Source: Halorubellus salinus
GTDB taxonomy: Archaea; Halobacteriota; Halobacteria; Halobacteriales; Natrialbaceae
NCBI RefSeq assembly: GCF_020567525.1
Contig: NZ_JAJCVI010000007.1
Coordinates: forward strand, 207,334-271,333
Length of the DNA: 64,000 nt
Direction of reading: 5' to 3'
The notes beneath the pieces were generated by a model that was not told where the DNA came from, ran no database searches, and worked only from the letters and a program-made list of their open reading frames with translations. Both the position numbers and the translations under genes were made by a program. Below, piece after piece: positions 8,595 through 17,078 of this stretch; the first letter of the stretch is position 1, and each line of letters opens with the position of its first letter.

Positions 8595-11500
8595 TGCTCG
8601 TCACCGTTGTCTGGGGCGAGGACGGAGCCGATTCCGTCCACGAGTTTCGCCTGTAGTGCGGCGTCGATGGTATCGACCTCCGCTGCGGCCTGGACCGCGA
8701 CACAGCGTGCGCCGCGCCACTTCGTCGTCGCCGACGCATCTGCGGGCAGGAATCGATCGGCTGCATCGCTAGCGACGCCGGACACGCGCTTCCAGAGGCC
8801 GTCAGTGGATGCTGCGAGTGCATCGGTCAGGTCGTCACCGACGCCGCCCGCGACGAGTCGCTGCGCGTCGACCGAGTACCGACAGCCGCCGTCGACCGCC
8901 TCGTACGACATGCACGGACACGCCTGGACGGCGAACACGTCGGCGTACCGCTCGGCGAACCCAGCCGGCGTGACGGGACCCGTACTCGCCGCATCGCTAG
9001 CACCCGTACTCGCTGCGTCGCTGGCAGCAGTTTCAGCCGTCGTTCCCGCCAGCTGCGAGGCTTGGATTCGCGCGTCGTCCGCGAGCGCGTCCGCGAGGAC
9101 GGTCGCGAACGACGCTTTCAGGTCCTGGATCGTCTCGTAGGGCGCGTCCACCGATTCCCCGAGCGACTCGAAGTGCGTCTCGATGGCGACGACGAGCGCT
9201 GGCACCGCGAGGTCGTCGAGGCGCGCCCTCGGGACCTCCCCGGCGACCGCGTCGAGGAGCGCGCTCGCGCTCGCGTCGACGGACTCCAGCGATTCGCTCG
9301 TCGCGTGTACGGTCCGCGCGAGCGCATCCCGGGCAGCAGGCGTGTCGACCATGGGCCGAACCTCGCGACGGAGCCGACGCACCGTCGTTCCGTCCGCCGC
9401 AACCCACGGGTACGCCTCGTACTTCTCCGGATGCGCGTTCCGCGTCCGCTCCGCCTGTGCCCGAATCCGCGCTTCGAGGGACTCGTCGGCTGCCCCACCA
9501 GCACCAGCGTCCGCGGACGCGTCCCGTTCCACGTCGACCTTCCGGAACGGGACGTCGACGAGGATGGGGTTGTCGTCCGCGCCGCTGAACACCGCGGCTT
9601 CGCCGACGCGAGAGAGGCCGAGCCAGCGCGTCTGCTCGGCGCTCGCTCCCATCGACCCGCCGAGGAGCCGGCGGTCGTCGTCGGCCAGCAGCCGGTGGAC
9701 GACCTTGAGGTTCGTGTTCTTCACGACCGACGGTGCGAGCTTCGCCGGCGTCTGGTCCACGACCAGCGCCCCCTCGCCGTACGCGCGGATCTCGGCGAGC
9801 AGGTTCGTGAACGACTCTACCGCCTGTCCAGCCTTGTTCGAGGACTCCGGCCCGCCCGAACTCGACGCCGACAGGAGTCGATGCGCTTCCTCGACCACCG
9901 TCACGTGATTCAGGGACGCCCCTGCGGCGTCCATCGCGCCACTCGACTGGTAGTGCTCGTACAGCGAGAACAACACGAGCCCCATCAGGAACGCCTTCTC
10001 GTCGTCGTTCCCGACCGCATCGAGTTCGAGGACCGTCGGCTGCCCGAGCAAGTCCTCGATCGGCACCGACGTGTGCGTGTCCAGGAGCAGGCCCTTGCTC
10101 CCGATTCGGAGGTTGTCGAGCCGGGTCTTCAGTGCCGCCGAGACGTCCTGCGTGATCTCCTGGTCGTAGCCGAGCGAGTCGACGACGGGGTCGATCTTCT
10201 CGTAGAGGTCGGTGATCGTCGGTTGAGCCTTCGGGTGGTGGCCGCGCCGGTTCGTTCCAGTGACGAGGTCCCAGCCGCGGTCCTCGTACACCTCGTGGAT
10301 GGCTCGCTCAAGGATGTACGGCATCGGCGCGTACATCACGAACGTCGCGTTGAACAGCGCGGTCAGGTGGTCGATGTGGCTGCTCACGGAGACGCCCGGC
10401 CGTATCTCGAAGGGGTTGATGCGGAACGGCGCGGTCGTCTCGTCGCCGAGCGTGAACACCTGGAGGTCGTCGCCAAGTTCGCTGTCGAGCAGCCGCCGGT
10501 ACTCGGTCTTCGCTGGCTCGACGACGAGGAAGGGGACGTCGCGGTCGGCGAGCTGTCGAAGGACGTGGAAGACGGTGTTCGTCTTCCCGCTCCCGGTGGT
10601 GCCGACGACGAGCCCGTGCCGGTTGAGGTCGGCAATCGGGACGTCGTACTCGTGGTCCGTCGGTCGTCCTTCGTCGAGGATGGTCCCCAGACTGACCGCG
10701 GCCTTACCGGCCTCGCCGCCGTGTGGTGTCACGTCGAACTGCGGCTGCGGGCGAACGTGGAACCCGGACGTCTCCCGGGTTGGCAGGTGCAGCATGGCCG
10801 CGACCTCCACCGAGCAGAGGACCGTCGGATACCGATACGGGTACTCGAACGTCCCCGGAGCGTCCGGGCCGGCTGCGGCCGGGATGGCGAAGTCCGCTGC
10901 GAGCGAGGCAACGTCGGGTGCGGGTATCGTCCTGATGGGGTCCGGGTGCGAGTCGACCCCGCCGAACGCACCTGTGGCCACTGCGCACGCACGGTCACGC
11001 GTGGTCCGGTCTTCGGTGAGGAGGTACCCGACGGTGTGCCACGCACCGCTCGCCCGCCCGGCGGCGAGCTTCTCGCGAACGCCATCGAGCACCTGCTGGT
11101 ACGCGGACGCGATCGGCGTCTCCCCCTCCGCCCGCTGGACGCTGGTCTGGACGCTCCGGAGTTCGTTGAGCGTCCGGTCCGACAGGCCCTCCACGCGCTC
11201 GGAGGACACCGGTGACGCGGACACGACGTACGCCCAAGAGTCGCTCCCGAGCGACCGGATCAGTCGGTCGAGGCCGACACCGGTGTCCGCATCGAGCTCA
11301 CGGCCCGGCGCCCGGTCCGTCCCGAACTCGAGGGGCGTGGCCGGACTCCCCGTCACGACCGCCCCCGCCGTCAGCGGGTCAAGGCTCGAGGCGAGCGTGG
11401 ACGACGCCACCGGGTCGAGTTCGATGCCCGGATACGCACCCGCGAGCAGGTCGTCGAGCGGCACCGCCCGTCCCGCCGCTTCGTGCCCTCCGCCTCCCGT

Positions 11501-11869
11501 AGTCCCATCGGGTGCGTTTTCAGCGCGTGCGGCGGATTCGGCACCCGTGGTGGTCCCGGCCGCGGTCGCGTCGGTGGTCGCCGGCCACGTCGCGAGGTAG
11601 ACCGACACCCCCGAGCGGTCGCCGACGACCGCAAGCCCGATACCGTTCCCCGCGCCGGCGAGTCCAGTGAGGACGCTCGAGATACCGTCCAGCGGGTTCG
11701 TTCGAGCGTCCCAGTCGTGGTCCGGGATGCTTCGAACCTGCCAGAGTTGGAGCGAACCCGGTTCTGGGCCCAGCGTTTGACTCCCGGCGAGCGAGGCGGA
11801 CCCGGCGTCGTCGAGGAACGCGCGTTCGACGTACTTGACGTGCTTCGTGGTGACGTTCGGGCCAGGCAT
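8591..11869 (-). CDS. HerA/VirB4-type AAA ATPase, 1092 residues
   Basis: The central domain is a HerA/FtsK-superfamily motor. Walker A VGTTGSGKT is at residues 422-430, followed by the family's F-x-V-E-P-A-K-x-E-Y signature (about 447-458), Walker B VTVVEEAH at 656-663 and a downstream glutamine-rich sensor segment (ALVVDQTPAKL). About 400 N-terminal residues form a separate domain seen with this type of ATPase, and the last 300 residues are helical and acidic with a small cysteine pair (ACPCMSYE). Relatives pump DNA or proteins, or act as helicases with NurA-like nucleases; no NurA is present here. ATG 11867-11869 is the start. The stop overlaps the LysM gene start, and the small membrane gene lies 9 bp upstream, making a three-gene operon. 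Confidence 0.78.
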   Translation of the reverse strand: MPGPNVTTKHVKYVERAFLDDAGSASLAGSQTLGPEPGSLQLWQVRSIPDHDWDARTNPLDGISSVLTGLAGAGNGIGLAVVGDRSGVSVYLATWPATTDATAAGTTTGAESAARAENAPDGTTGGGGHEAAGRAVPLDDLLAGAYPGIELDPVASSTLASSLDPLTAGAVVTGSPATPLEFGTDRAPGRELDADTGVGLDRLIRSLGSDSWAYVVSASPVSSERVEGLSDRTLNELRSVQTSVQRAEGETPIASAYQQVLDGVREKLAAGRASGAWHTVGYLLTEDRTTRDRACAVATGAFGGVDSHPDPIRTIPAPDVASLAADFAIPAAAGPDAPGTFEYPYRYPTVLCSVEVAAMLHLPTRETSGFHVRPQPQFDVTPHGGEAGKAAVSLGTILDEGRPTDHEYDVPIADLNRHGLVVGTTGSGKTNTVFHVLRQLADRDVPFLVVEPAKTEYRRLLDSELGDDLQVFTLGDETTAPFRINPFEIRPGVSVSSHIDHLTALFNATFVMYAPMPYILERAIHEVYEDRGWDLVTGTNRRGHHPKAQPTITDLYEKIDPVVDSLGYDQEITQDVSAALKTRLDNLRIGSKGLLLDTHTSVPIEDLLGQPTVLELDAVGNDDEKAFLMGLVLFSLYEHYQSSGAMDAAGASLNHVTVVEEAHRLLSASSSGGPESSNKAGQAVESFTNLLAEIRAYGEGALVVDQTPAKLAPSVVKNTNLKVVHRLLADDDRRLLGGSMGASAEQTRWLGLSRVGEAAVFSGADDNPILVDVPFRKVDVERDASADAGAGGAADESLEARIRAQAERTRNAHPEKYEAYPWVAADGTTVRRLRREVRPMVDTPAARDALARTVHATSESLESVDASASALLDAVAGEVPRARLDDLAVPALVVAIETHFESLGESVDAPYETIQDLKASFATVLADALADDARIQASQLAGTTAETAASDAASTGASDAASTGPVTPAGFAERYADVFAVQACPCMSYEAVDGGCRYSVDAQRLVAGGVGDDLTDALAASTDGLWKRVSGVASDAADRFLPADASATTKWRGARCVAVQAAAEVDTIDAALQAKLVDGIGSVLAPDNGDEQ

Positions 11870-11878
11870 GCTACACCC

Positions 11879-12373
11879 TCACCGCACCGCGCCCCAGACC
11901 GCGAGTCCGAGGATGACGAGGAACGTACAGGCCACGCCAACCGCGAGCCCCTGCCCAGCCCCCGCGAGCGTCCCGTTCATCGCCCCGCCCGCAGCGGACC
12001 CTGGGACGATTCCGATCAATCCACCGAGCCCACCGAGCATCGCGCCGACGGCCGGCGGACCGAGGAAGACGAGCGTTCCGAGTTCGCCCCCGTCCGGCGA
12101 GAACGTCACGCCCGTCGTCTCGTTCTCCACCTCCGACACCTCCAACAGTCCGTCACCGGAGACGCTCCCGTGAACGGTCACCTCGTCCCCTTCCGAGACG
12201 ACGTTCTTGGCCTCGATCGACTCGGCACGCGCTTGCGTGTACCCCGTGACGTTCCCCGTCTCGTCCGTCTGTTCGACCCGGAACGAGAGACTCGAGGGCG
12301 TCTGCATCTCGTGCCAGGTGACGTCCCTGACGACCCCCGTCGCCGTCGCATCCTCCGACCCCAAGAGTGACAT
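11879..12373 (-). CDS. small protein with OB-fold-like domain and two C-terminal membrane helices
   Basis: 164 residues. The N-terminal half (TATGVVRDVTWHEMQTPSSL and onwards to about residue 85) has the alternating strand pattern of an OB-fold-like, GVV-type domain. The C-terminal half has two glycine/alanine-rich membrane segments (about 97-120 and 138-162), so the protein probably sits in the membrane with the soluble domain on one face. It is the first gene of the operon with the HerA-type ATPase and the LysM protein and may be their membrane anchor. That role is inferred only from position. Confidence 0.6.
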   Translation of the reverse strand: MSLLGSEDATATGVVRDVTWHEMQTPSSLSFRVEQTDETGNVTGYTQARAESIEAKNVVSEGDEVTVHGSVSGDGLLEVSEVENETTGVTFSPDGGELGTLVFLGPPAVGAMLGGLGGLIGIVPGSAAGGAMNGTLAGAGQGLAVGVACTFLVILGLAVWGAVR

Positions 12374-12575
12374 GACTCCTTCATGCTGCCCGATGATAAT
12401 AACTACTCGGGTGAAACGACGCCATCACCCGCTGAACGCAGAAGAAACCTGCATTTCGGGGTATCCCTCCGTGCGTCTGCGCCACGCTCGCCGGCGCGAA
12501 CGCGGACACTCGAGGAACGCACGCGAGCCGATACGTGCTCGCATCTCGGCGTCGACAGCGGACGACGTCGCCCCA

Positions 12576-12690
12576 CCGAAAGTATCGTCGGCGACCCGGT
12601 CGTCGAGCGGTGACGCGTCAACCGAGAGTATCGCCGCCAGCCCAGTCGTCGAGCGGTGACGCGCCTACCGAGAGTCCGTCGTCAGCGATG
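12576..12690. repeat. 46-bp tandem direct repeat, about 2.5 copies
   Basis: Units start at 12576, 12622 and 12668. Each begins CCGA(A/G)AGT and the first two end with the identical block GTCGTCGAGCGGTGACGCG. The third copy is partial and diverged. There is no spacer variation, so this is a minisatellite rather than an array. Confidence 0.6.
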
Positions 12691-12881
12691 GCAGCGTGGT
12701 CGGTCGACGGTCGACCCCCGGACGCGAGCGCCCGGCTCGGACCCGTGCGAGGTCGTGTCCCGCGGTCCGGACCCAGTAATCTTGTACTTATTGCGAAATC
12801 CTACTTTGCTGTTGGCCTCGTCTATGCCGCTAATCAGGGCATGAGTCCGCGTCAAGGTGCTATTCCAGGCCCATGAAGCCC

Positions 12882-12909
12882 AGTAGTATTGTGGGATAAG
12901 GGAACTACT
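12882..12909 (+). promoter_or_regulatory. inverted repeat and TAGTATTGT motif upstream of the rhodanese gene
   Basis: AGTAGT (12882-12887) and ACTACT (12904-12909) form an inverted repeat about 45 bp upstream of the start codon. The left arm overlaps TAGTATTGT (12884-12892), which recurs upstream of the thioredoxin gene at 16349. A shared operator is plausible. Confidence 0.4.
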
Positions 12910-12955
12910 ATGCAAGCCTTTTTGTGTGGCCGGCCGGTAGTGGCGGGTACACACC

Positions 12956-14149
12956 ATGGATGTCGACGACTTTCCGGCACCGAACGTGGACGTGGAGACG
13001 GCCGACCCGAAAGCACTCAAGCGACGCATCGACGCCGGCGAGGACGTCACCCTCCTGGACACCCGCATGGCGTCCGACTACGAGGAGTGGCGGATCGACG
13101 GGGAGTCGGTCACGTCGATCAACGTGCCGTACTACGAGTTCCTCGACGACGACATCGACGAGGACGTCCTCGACCGCATCCCAAGCGACCGAGAGGTGAC
13201 CGTCCTGTGCGCGAAGGGCGGCGCCAGCGAGTACGTCGCCGGCGCGCTCGCTGAACGCGGGTACGACGTCGAGCACCTCGAGGACGGCATGAACGGCTGG
13301 GCGAGCATCTACGAGACCGTCGAAGTCACCGACTACGACGGCGCGGGCACGCTCCTCCAGTACCAGCGTCCGTCGTCGGGGTGCCTCGGCTACCTCCTGT
13401 ACGACGACGGCGAGGCCGCGGTCATCGACCCCCTGCGCGCGTTCACCGACCGCTACCTGGCGGACGCGGACGACCTCGGCGTCGACCTCAAGTACGCGTT
13501 CGACACGCACATCCACGCCGACCACATCTCCGGCGTGCGCGACCTCGACGACGCGGGCGTCGAGGGCGTGATACCCGACGCTGCGGTCGACCGTGGCGTC
13601 ACGTACGCCGCCGACCTGACGACCGCCGAAGACGGCGACACCTTCGCCGTGGGCGACGGGACCATCGAAGCGGTCTACACGCCGGGACACACGACCGGGA
13701 TGACCTCCTACCTCGTCGACGACGGCCTGCTCGCGACCGGCGACGGCCTGTTCGTCGAGAGCGTCGCTCGACCCGACCTCGAGGACGGCGACGAGGGCGC
13801 GCCCGACGCCGCCCGGATGCTGTACGAGTCGCTCCAGGAGCGCGTGCTGGCCCTCCCCGAAGACACCCTCGTCGGCGGCGCTCACTTCAGCGACGCCGCC
13901 GAACCCGCCGCCGACGGCACGTACACGGCGCCGATCGGCGACCTCGTCGCCGAGATGGACGCGCTCACGATGGACGAAGACGCGTTCGTCGACCTGATCC
14001 TCGCGGACATGCCGCCGCGGCCGGCGAACTACGAGGCCATCATCGCGACGAACCTCGGCCAGCAGGCCGTCGACGACGACGAAGCGTTCACGCTCGAGCT
14101 CGGGCCGAACAACTGCGCCGCCAGCCAGGACTCACTCGCGGGCGACTAG
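12956..14149 (+). CDS. rhodanese / metallo-beta-lactamase fusion (persulfide dioxygenase-like)
   Basis: 397 residues. Residues 1-125 are a rhodanese domain with its loop cysteine at C85 (LCAKGGAS), which accepts sulfane sulfur. Residues 130-345 are a metallo-beta-lactamase fold with the metal motif T-H-I-H-A-D-H (H185, H187, D189, H190), H245 in TPGHTTGM and D263. This matches ETHE1-like persulfide dioxygenases, which oxidise glutathione or protein persulfides to sulfite. Fusion with rhodanese couples persulfide transfer and oxidation in one cytoplasmic enzyme; rhodanese-first is the less usual order compared with C-terminal rhodaneses. A PiT-type transporter follows. The thiol carrier in a haloarchaeon would be gamma-glutamylcysteine or a protein thiol (inference). 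Confidence 0.82.
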   Translation: MDVDDFPAPNVDVETADPKALKRRIDAGEDVTLLDTRMASDYEEWRIDGESVTSINVPYYEFLDDDIDEDVLDRIPSDREVTVLCAKGGASEYVAGALAERGYDVEHLEDGMNGWASIYETVEVTDYDGAGTLLQYQRPSSGCLGYLLYDDGEAAVIDPLRAFTDRYLADADDLGVDLKYAFDTHIHADHISGVRDLDDAGVEGVIPDAAVDRGVTYAADLTTAEDGDTFAVGDGTIEAVYTPGHTTGMTSYLVDDGLLATGDGLFVESVARPDLEDGDEGAPDAARMLYESLQERVLALPEDTLVGGAHFSDAAEPAADGTYTAPIGDLVAEMDALTMDEDAFVDLILADMPPRPANYEAIIATNLGQQAVDDDEAFTLELGPNNCAASQDSLAGD

Positions 14150-14388
14150 CGAGACCGGTTGCGCCCTGGTCGGCCTTCGAACGGCAGCAGTCCCTCCGCC
14201 ACCGCCGACCTCCCCGTGGTCGTCGTCGCCGCGTCCGACCACGGACCTCCCCGGAACCGCAGTGACCCCGGAGAGCTCGCCCCGACGAGTCCAGTGTAAC
14301 GCACGCGACCGGACTCGAAGGACGCTCTCGCACGAACGTCCTCCCCCGACCGCCCCCGCAGAACGCCACTCCCACGACACACACTCCA

Positions 14389-15564
14389 ATGGAACTCGCT
14401 CTCGTCGGTCTCTTCGTCGGTGCCGCACTCGCGAGCCTGTTCATGGCGTGGGTGATCGGTGCCGGATCCAGCGGCGCGACGCCGTTCGCACCCGCCGTCG
14501 GCGCGAACGCGATCGGGACGATGCGGGCCGCGTTCCTCGTCGGCGTGTTCGGGTTCGTCGGCGCCGTCACGCAGGGCGGGAACGTCTCGGAAGCCATCGG
14601 GAGCGGGCTCGTCGGCGGCACGAGCCTCCCAGTGACCGGCGTCATCCTGGTGCTGGTGCTTGGAGCTGGCCTGATGGCGATCGGTATCGCGACCGGGTAC
14701 CCGATAGCGACCGCGTTCACCGTGACCGGCGCCGTCATCGGGGTCGGGCTCGCACTCGGTGGAACGCCGGTCTGGGCGAAGTACCAGCAGATCGCTGCCG
14801 TCTGGATGCTGACGCCGTTCGTCGGCGGCGGCATCGCGTTCGCGATCGCGAGCGTCCTGCCCCGCGCCGACGTCCCCGAGCGGTTCAGTATCCCCGCGCT
14901 CGCCGGCGTCGTCGGTGCCGTTCTCCTGAACGTGCAGTTCGGTTTCCTCGGTGAGGCGGGCACCGCCGGGAGCGTCCGCACGGCCGTCCAGCGTGCGTTG
15001 ACCGTCGACGGCGTACTCTCCGCGGTCGCGATCACTGCCGTCGGCGCGTTCGCTGTCGCCGTCGCGGTCTGGTGGGACGTCCGCCGTGACGAATCCGGTG
15101 GGCTCCGGCGCGTGCTGCTCGCGCTCGGGTCGCTCGTCGCGTTCTCCGCGGGCGGCAGCCAGGTCGGGCTCGCCGTCGGCCCGCTGCTCCCGCTGCTCGA
15201 CGAGGTCGGCGTGGTGTCGTCGTTCGCCGTGCTCGTCGGCGGTGGCCTCGGGATGCTCGCGGGGTCGTGGACGAGCGCACCCAGGATGATCAAGTCCCTC
15301 GCACGGGACTACTCGTCGCTCGGCCCGCGGCGCTCGATCGCCGCGCTCGTCCCGTCGTTCCTGATCGCGCAGCTGGCGGTCCTGCTCGGGGTACCCGTCT
15401 CGTTCAACGAGATCGTCGTCAGCGCGATCATCGGCAGCGGGGCCGCGGTCGGCGGCTGGGCGGCCGTGGACGCGCGGAAGATTCTCGTGACGCTCGGCGC
15501 GTGGACGGGGTCGTTCGCGGGGTCGTTCGCACTCGCGTATGGCCTCGCGTTCGTGCTCCTGTGA
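14389..15564 (+). CDS. PiT/PHO4-family inorganic anion permease, possibly sulfate or thiosulfate (CysP-like)
   Basis: 391 residues and about ten membrane helices. It shows the two inverted PHO4 signatures: PAVGANAIGTMRAAFLVGVF followed by GAVTQGGNVSEAIGSGLV near the N-terminus, and a related half with VPVSFNEIVVSAIIGSGAAV near the C-terminus. The family includes phosphate symporters and the sulfate permease CysP of Bacillus. Its position behind a persulfide dioxygenase and near thioredoxin favours a sulfur oxyanion over phosphate, but substrate cannot be read from sequence. ATG 14389 follows a 240-bp gap, so it probably has its own promoter. Confidence 0.72.
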   Translation: MELALVGLFVGAALASLFMAWVIGAGSSGATPFAPAVGANAIGTMRAAFLVGVFGFVGAVTQGGNVSEAIGSGLVGGTSLPVTGVILVLVLGAGLMAIGIATGYPIATAFTVTGAVIGVGLALGGTPVWAKYQQIAAVWMLTPFVGGGIAFAIASVLPRADVPERFSIPALAGVVGAVLLNVQFGFLGEAGTAGSVRTAVQRALTVDGVLSAVAITAVGAFAVAVAVWWDVRRDESGGLRRVLLALGSLVAFSAGGSQVGLAVGPLLPLLDEVGVVSSFAVLVGGGLGMLAGSWTSAPRMIKSLARDYSSLGPRRSIAALVPSFLIAQLAVLLGVPVSFNEIVVSAIIGSGAAVGGWAAVDARKILVTLGAWTGSFAGSFALAYGLAFVLL

Positions 15565-15629
15565 CGGTGAACGACCTGCCGTGACGGCGGGTCCAAGGAA
15601 CCTGTCTCCGCGATGAGTCCAAGCACTGG

Positions 15630-15795
15630 CCTCAGGTGAGGCAGCCGCGAACGCGCTGGACAGTTCTCGCTGCACCTCCTGCTGGTGTTCGCGACCGGGT
15701 TGACGATCGGACCCGACCGCACCGTGGGTCCCGTCCTGGGGGAGGAGGTGCTCGGTGTCGAGTCGGTCATCGCGATGGTCTCGTTCGCTCCCCTT
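15630..15795 (+). pseudogene. fragment of a degraded membrane-protein gene
   Basis: Two adjoining frames read as hydrophobic protein (a GEAAANAL stretch, then LLLVFATGLTIGPDRTVGPV followed by an LGEEVLGVESV segment) but have no start, no fit between frames and no domain completeness. This looks like the remnant of a transporter tail. The rest of the 370-bp gap before the HTH gene holds only the operator described separately. Confidence 0.35.
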
Positions 15796-15864
15796 CGGTG
15801 TCGTGGAGTCCATCCGGCTGGTCGACGGGTCGGTCGCTGCGTCCGCGTTCACAGGCCCCTAATC

Positions 15865-15891
15865 GTGTGCGAGATTGTGAGAATCGCACAC
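15865..15891. promoter_or_regulatory. operator-like inverted repeat upstream of the HTH regulator
   Basis: GTGTGCGA (15865-15872) and TCGCACAC (15884-15891) are perfect 8-bp arms. An inner GATT-GTGAG-AATC palindrome lies in the spacer. It sits about 40 bp before the ATG at 15933, where an archaeal promoter would lie, consistent with autoregulation by the encoded HTH protein. Confidence 0.5.
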
Positions 15892-15932
15892 AAGTCTTTT
15901 CGTCGCGCGTCACGTACGTCGACGCGATACCG

Positions 15933-16337
15933 ATGTCAGATTCGATGTCCGAGCAACTCCGACAGGACATGGCGTGCGAGGGACTGCTCCGGTGCTTCCA
16001 CGGCCTCACGAAACTCGACGAGGAGTGCTTCCTCGCGCTCGTCGAGGCCGACGAGCCGCTGACCGTGGACGAGGTCGCCGATGCGGTCGACCGCGAACGC
16101 TCGACCGCCTATCGCGCCGTACAGCGGCTCTTGCAGACCGGGTTCGTCGGGAAGGACCAGGTCAACTACGACGAGGGCGGCTACTATCACGTCTACTCGC
16201 CGACCGACCCCTCGCAGATCGCCGACGACATGCGGCGGCTGCTCAACGACTGGTACGCGAAGATGGGACAGCTCATCCAGGCGTTCGAGGACAAGTACGA
16301 GCAACCCGAGCCCGCGTCTCCCGCCGTCGAGAGCTGA
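15933..16337 (+). CDS. winged-helix (TrmB/ArsR-type) transcriptional regulator
   Basis: 134 residues. The centre is a winged helix: LTVDEVADAVDRERSTAYRA is helix-turn-helix, followed by VQRLLQTGFVGKDQV and a wing with GGYYHVYS. The C-terminal helix (about 95-128) probably dimerises. The N-terminus has CEGLLRCFHGL, so cysteines C14 and C20 could sense thiol or sulfur state. ATG 15933 is chosen because MSDSMSEQL directly precedes the conserved part. It lies between the sulfur genes and the thioredoxin gene and has an inverted repeat in its own promoter, suggesting local control of sulfur or redox genes. Confidence 0.7.
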   Translation: MSDSMSEQLRQDMACEGLLRCFHGLTKLDEECFLALVEADEPLTVDEVADAVDRERSTAYRAVQRLLQTGFVGKDQVNYDEGGYYHVYSPTDPSQIADDMRRLLNDWYAKMGQLIQAFEDKYEQPEPASPAVES

Positions 16338-16348
16338 CCGAGCGTGTA

Positions 16349-16385
16349 TAGTATTGTAAGTATCATCCACAACCCTTAATTGTGG
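16349..16385 (+). promoter_or_regulatory. thioredoxin promoter region with TAGTATTGT and an inverted repeat
   Basis: TAGTATTGT (16349-16357) repeats the motif found before the rhodanese gene. CCACAA (16367-16372) and TTGTGG (16380-16385) form a perfect inverted repeat ending 20 bp before the ATG at 16406. Both lie in the short gap after the regulator gene. Confidence 0.45.
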
Positions 16386-16405
16386 GCGGTGCCTACGACC
16401 TGTCG

Positions 16406-16765
16406 ATGACAACCGAAACTGCAGCCGACACCGGTACCGGCAGCACGGACGAACCCCAGCACGTCGACGGCACCGCCGAACTCGACGCGCTCGTCGCCGA
16501 CAGCGACGTCGTCCTCACTGACTTCTACGCCGACTGGTGCGGCCCCTGCCAGATGATCGAACCGATCGTGGAACGACTGGCCGCCGAGACCGACGCGACG
16601 GTCGCCAAGGTCGACGTCGACGCGAACCAGGAACTCGCCGCCGCATACGGCGTCCGTGGCGTCCCCACCCTCGTGCTGTTCGCCGACGGCGAGCAAGTCG
16701 AAGAGATCGTCGGTATGCAGGGCGAAGAACAGCTCCGCTCCCTCATCGACCGATACACCAACTGA
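16406..16765 (+). CDS. thioredoxin
   Basis: 119 residues with the classical thioredoxin fold and active site WCGPC at residues 44-48, the cis-proline in RGVPTLVLF, and a normal C-terminal helix. About 25 extra acidic residues precede the domain, as is common in haloarchaea. It reduces protein disulfides in the cytoplasm. I use ATG 16406 rather than the in-frame start 24 bp upstream because the latter falls inside the operator. Its neighbours suggest it supports persulfide reduction with the rhodanese-dioxygenase. Confidence 0.92.
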   Translation: MTTETAADTGTGSTDEPQHVDGTAELDALVADSDVVLTDFYADWCGPCQMIEPIVERLAAETDATVAKVDVDANQELAAAYGVRGVPTLVLFADGEQVEEIVGMQGEEQLRSLIDRYTN

Positions 16766-17078
16766 GACCACGGCAGCACTGTCCTCCTCCCCACTACGCC
16801 GCCCGAACGCGCCGCTCCCCACCCGCTCCGTGAACGAGCGGACGCGACGCCCACCTCCGAGTGGACGTCGAGGGAGCCTCACGCTGACCGTGACCGCTCC
16901 TCCGCCCACCGAATGGGACTTGGAGCGGTGAACCCGCTCCCGAGCGGCTCGGAGCGCTTCGAGACGACCCCGCCGTCGTTCCTCGAAAACTGGGGCGCGT
17001 CCCTCGTTCGGTATCCGAAGTACCTCCAGTCCTGGGCCGGCACTCGCGGTCGGTCAGTGTAGCATCGCCACGACCGCG
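16766..17078. other. intergenic region between convergent genes
   Basis: This 313-bp gap separates thioredoxin from the oppositely oriented nosY. I see no gene, repeat or clear terminator in it. Confidence 0.4.

Larger units (their letters stand above)
12374..12955. other. intergenic region with tandem repeat and promoter
   Basis: No credible gene in this 580-bp stretch between divergent operons. It contains the 46-bp tandem repeat (12576-12690) and, near the right end, A/T-richer DNA with an inverted repeat upstream of the rhodanese gene. Short open frames here are arginine-rich and unlike the neighbouring proteins. Confidence 0.5.

Noticed and set aside
9062..11215. Long plus-strand open frame opposite the ATPase
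   Set aside because: R- and V-rich shadow; the ATPase frame has clear motifs and acidic composition.
6042..11869. Calling the LysM/HerA operon a contractile injection system
   Set aside because: No sheath, tube or baseplate genes are visible in the window; only a LysM type similarity.
12576..12690. Tandem repeat considered as CRISPR
   Set aside because: No unique spacers and only 2.5 copies.
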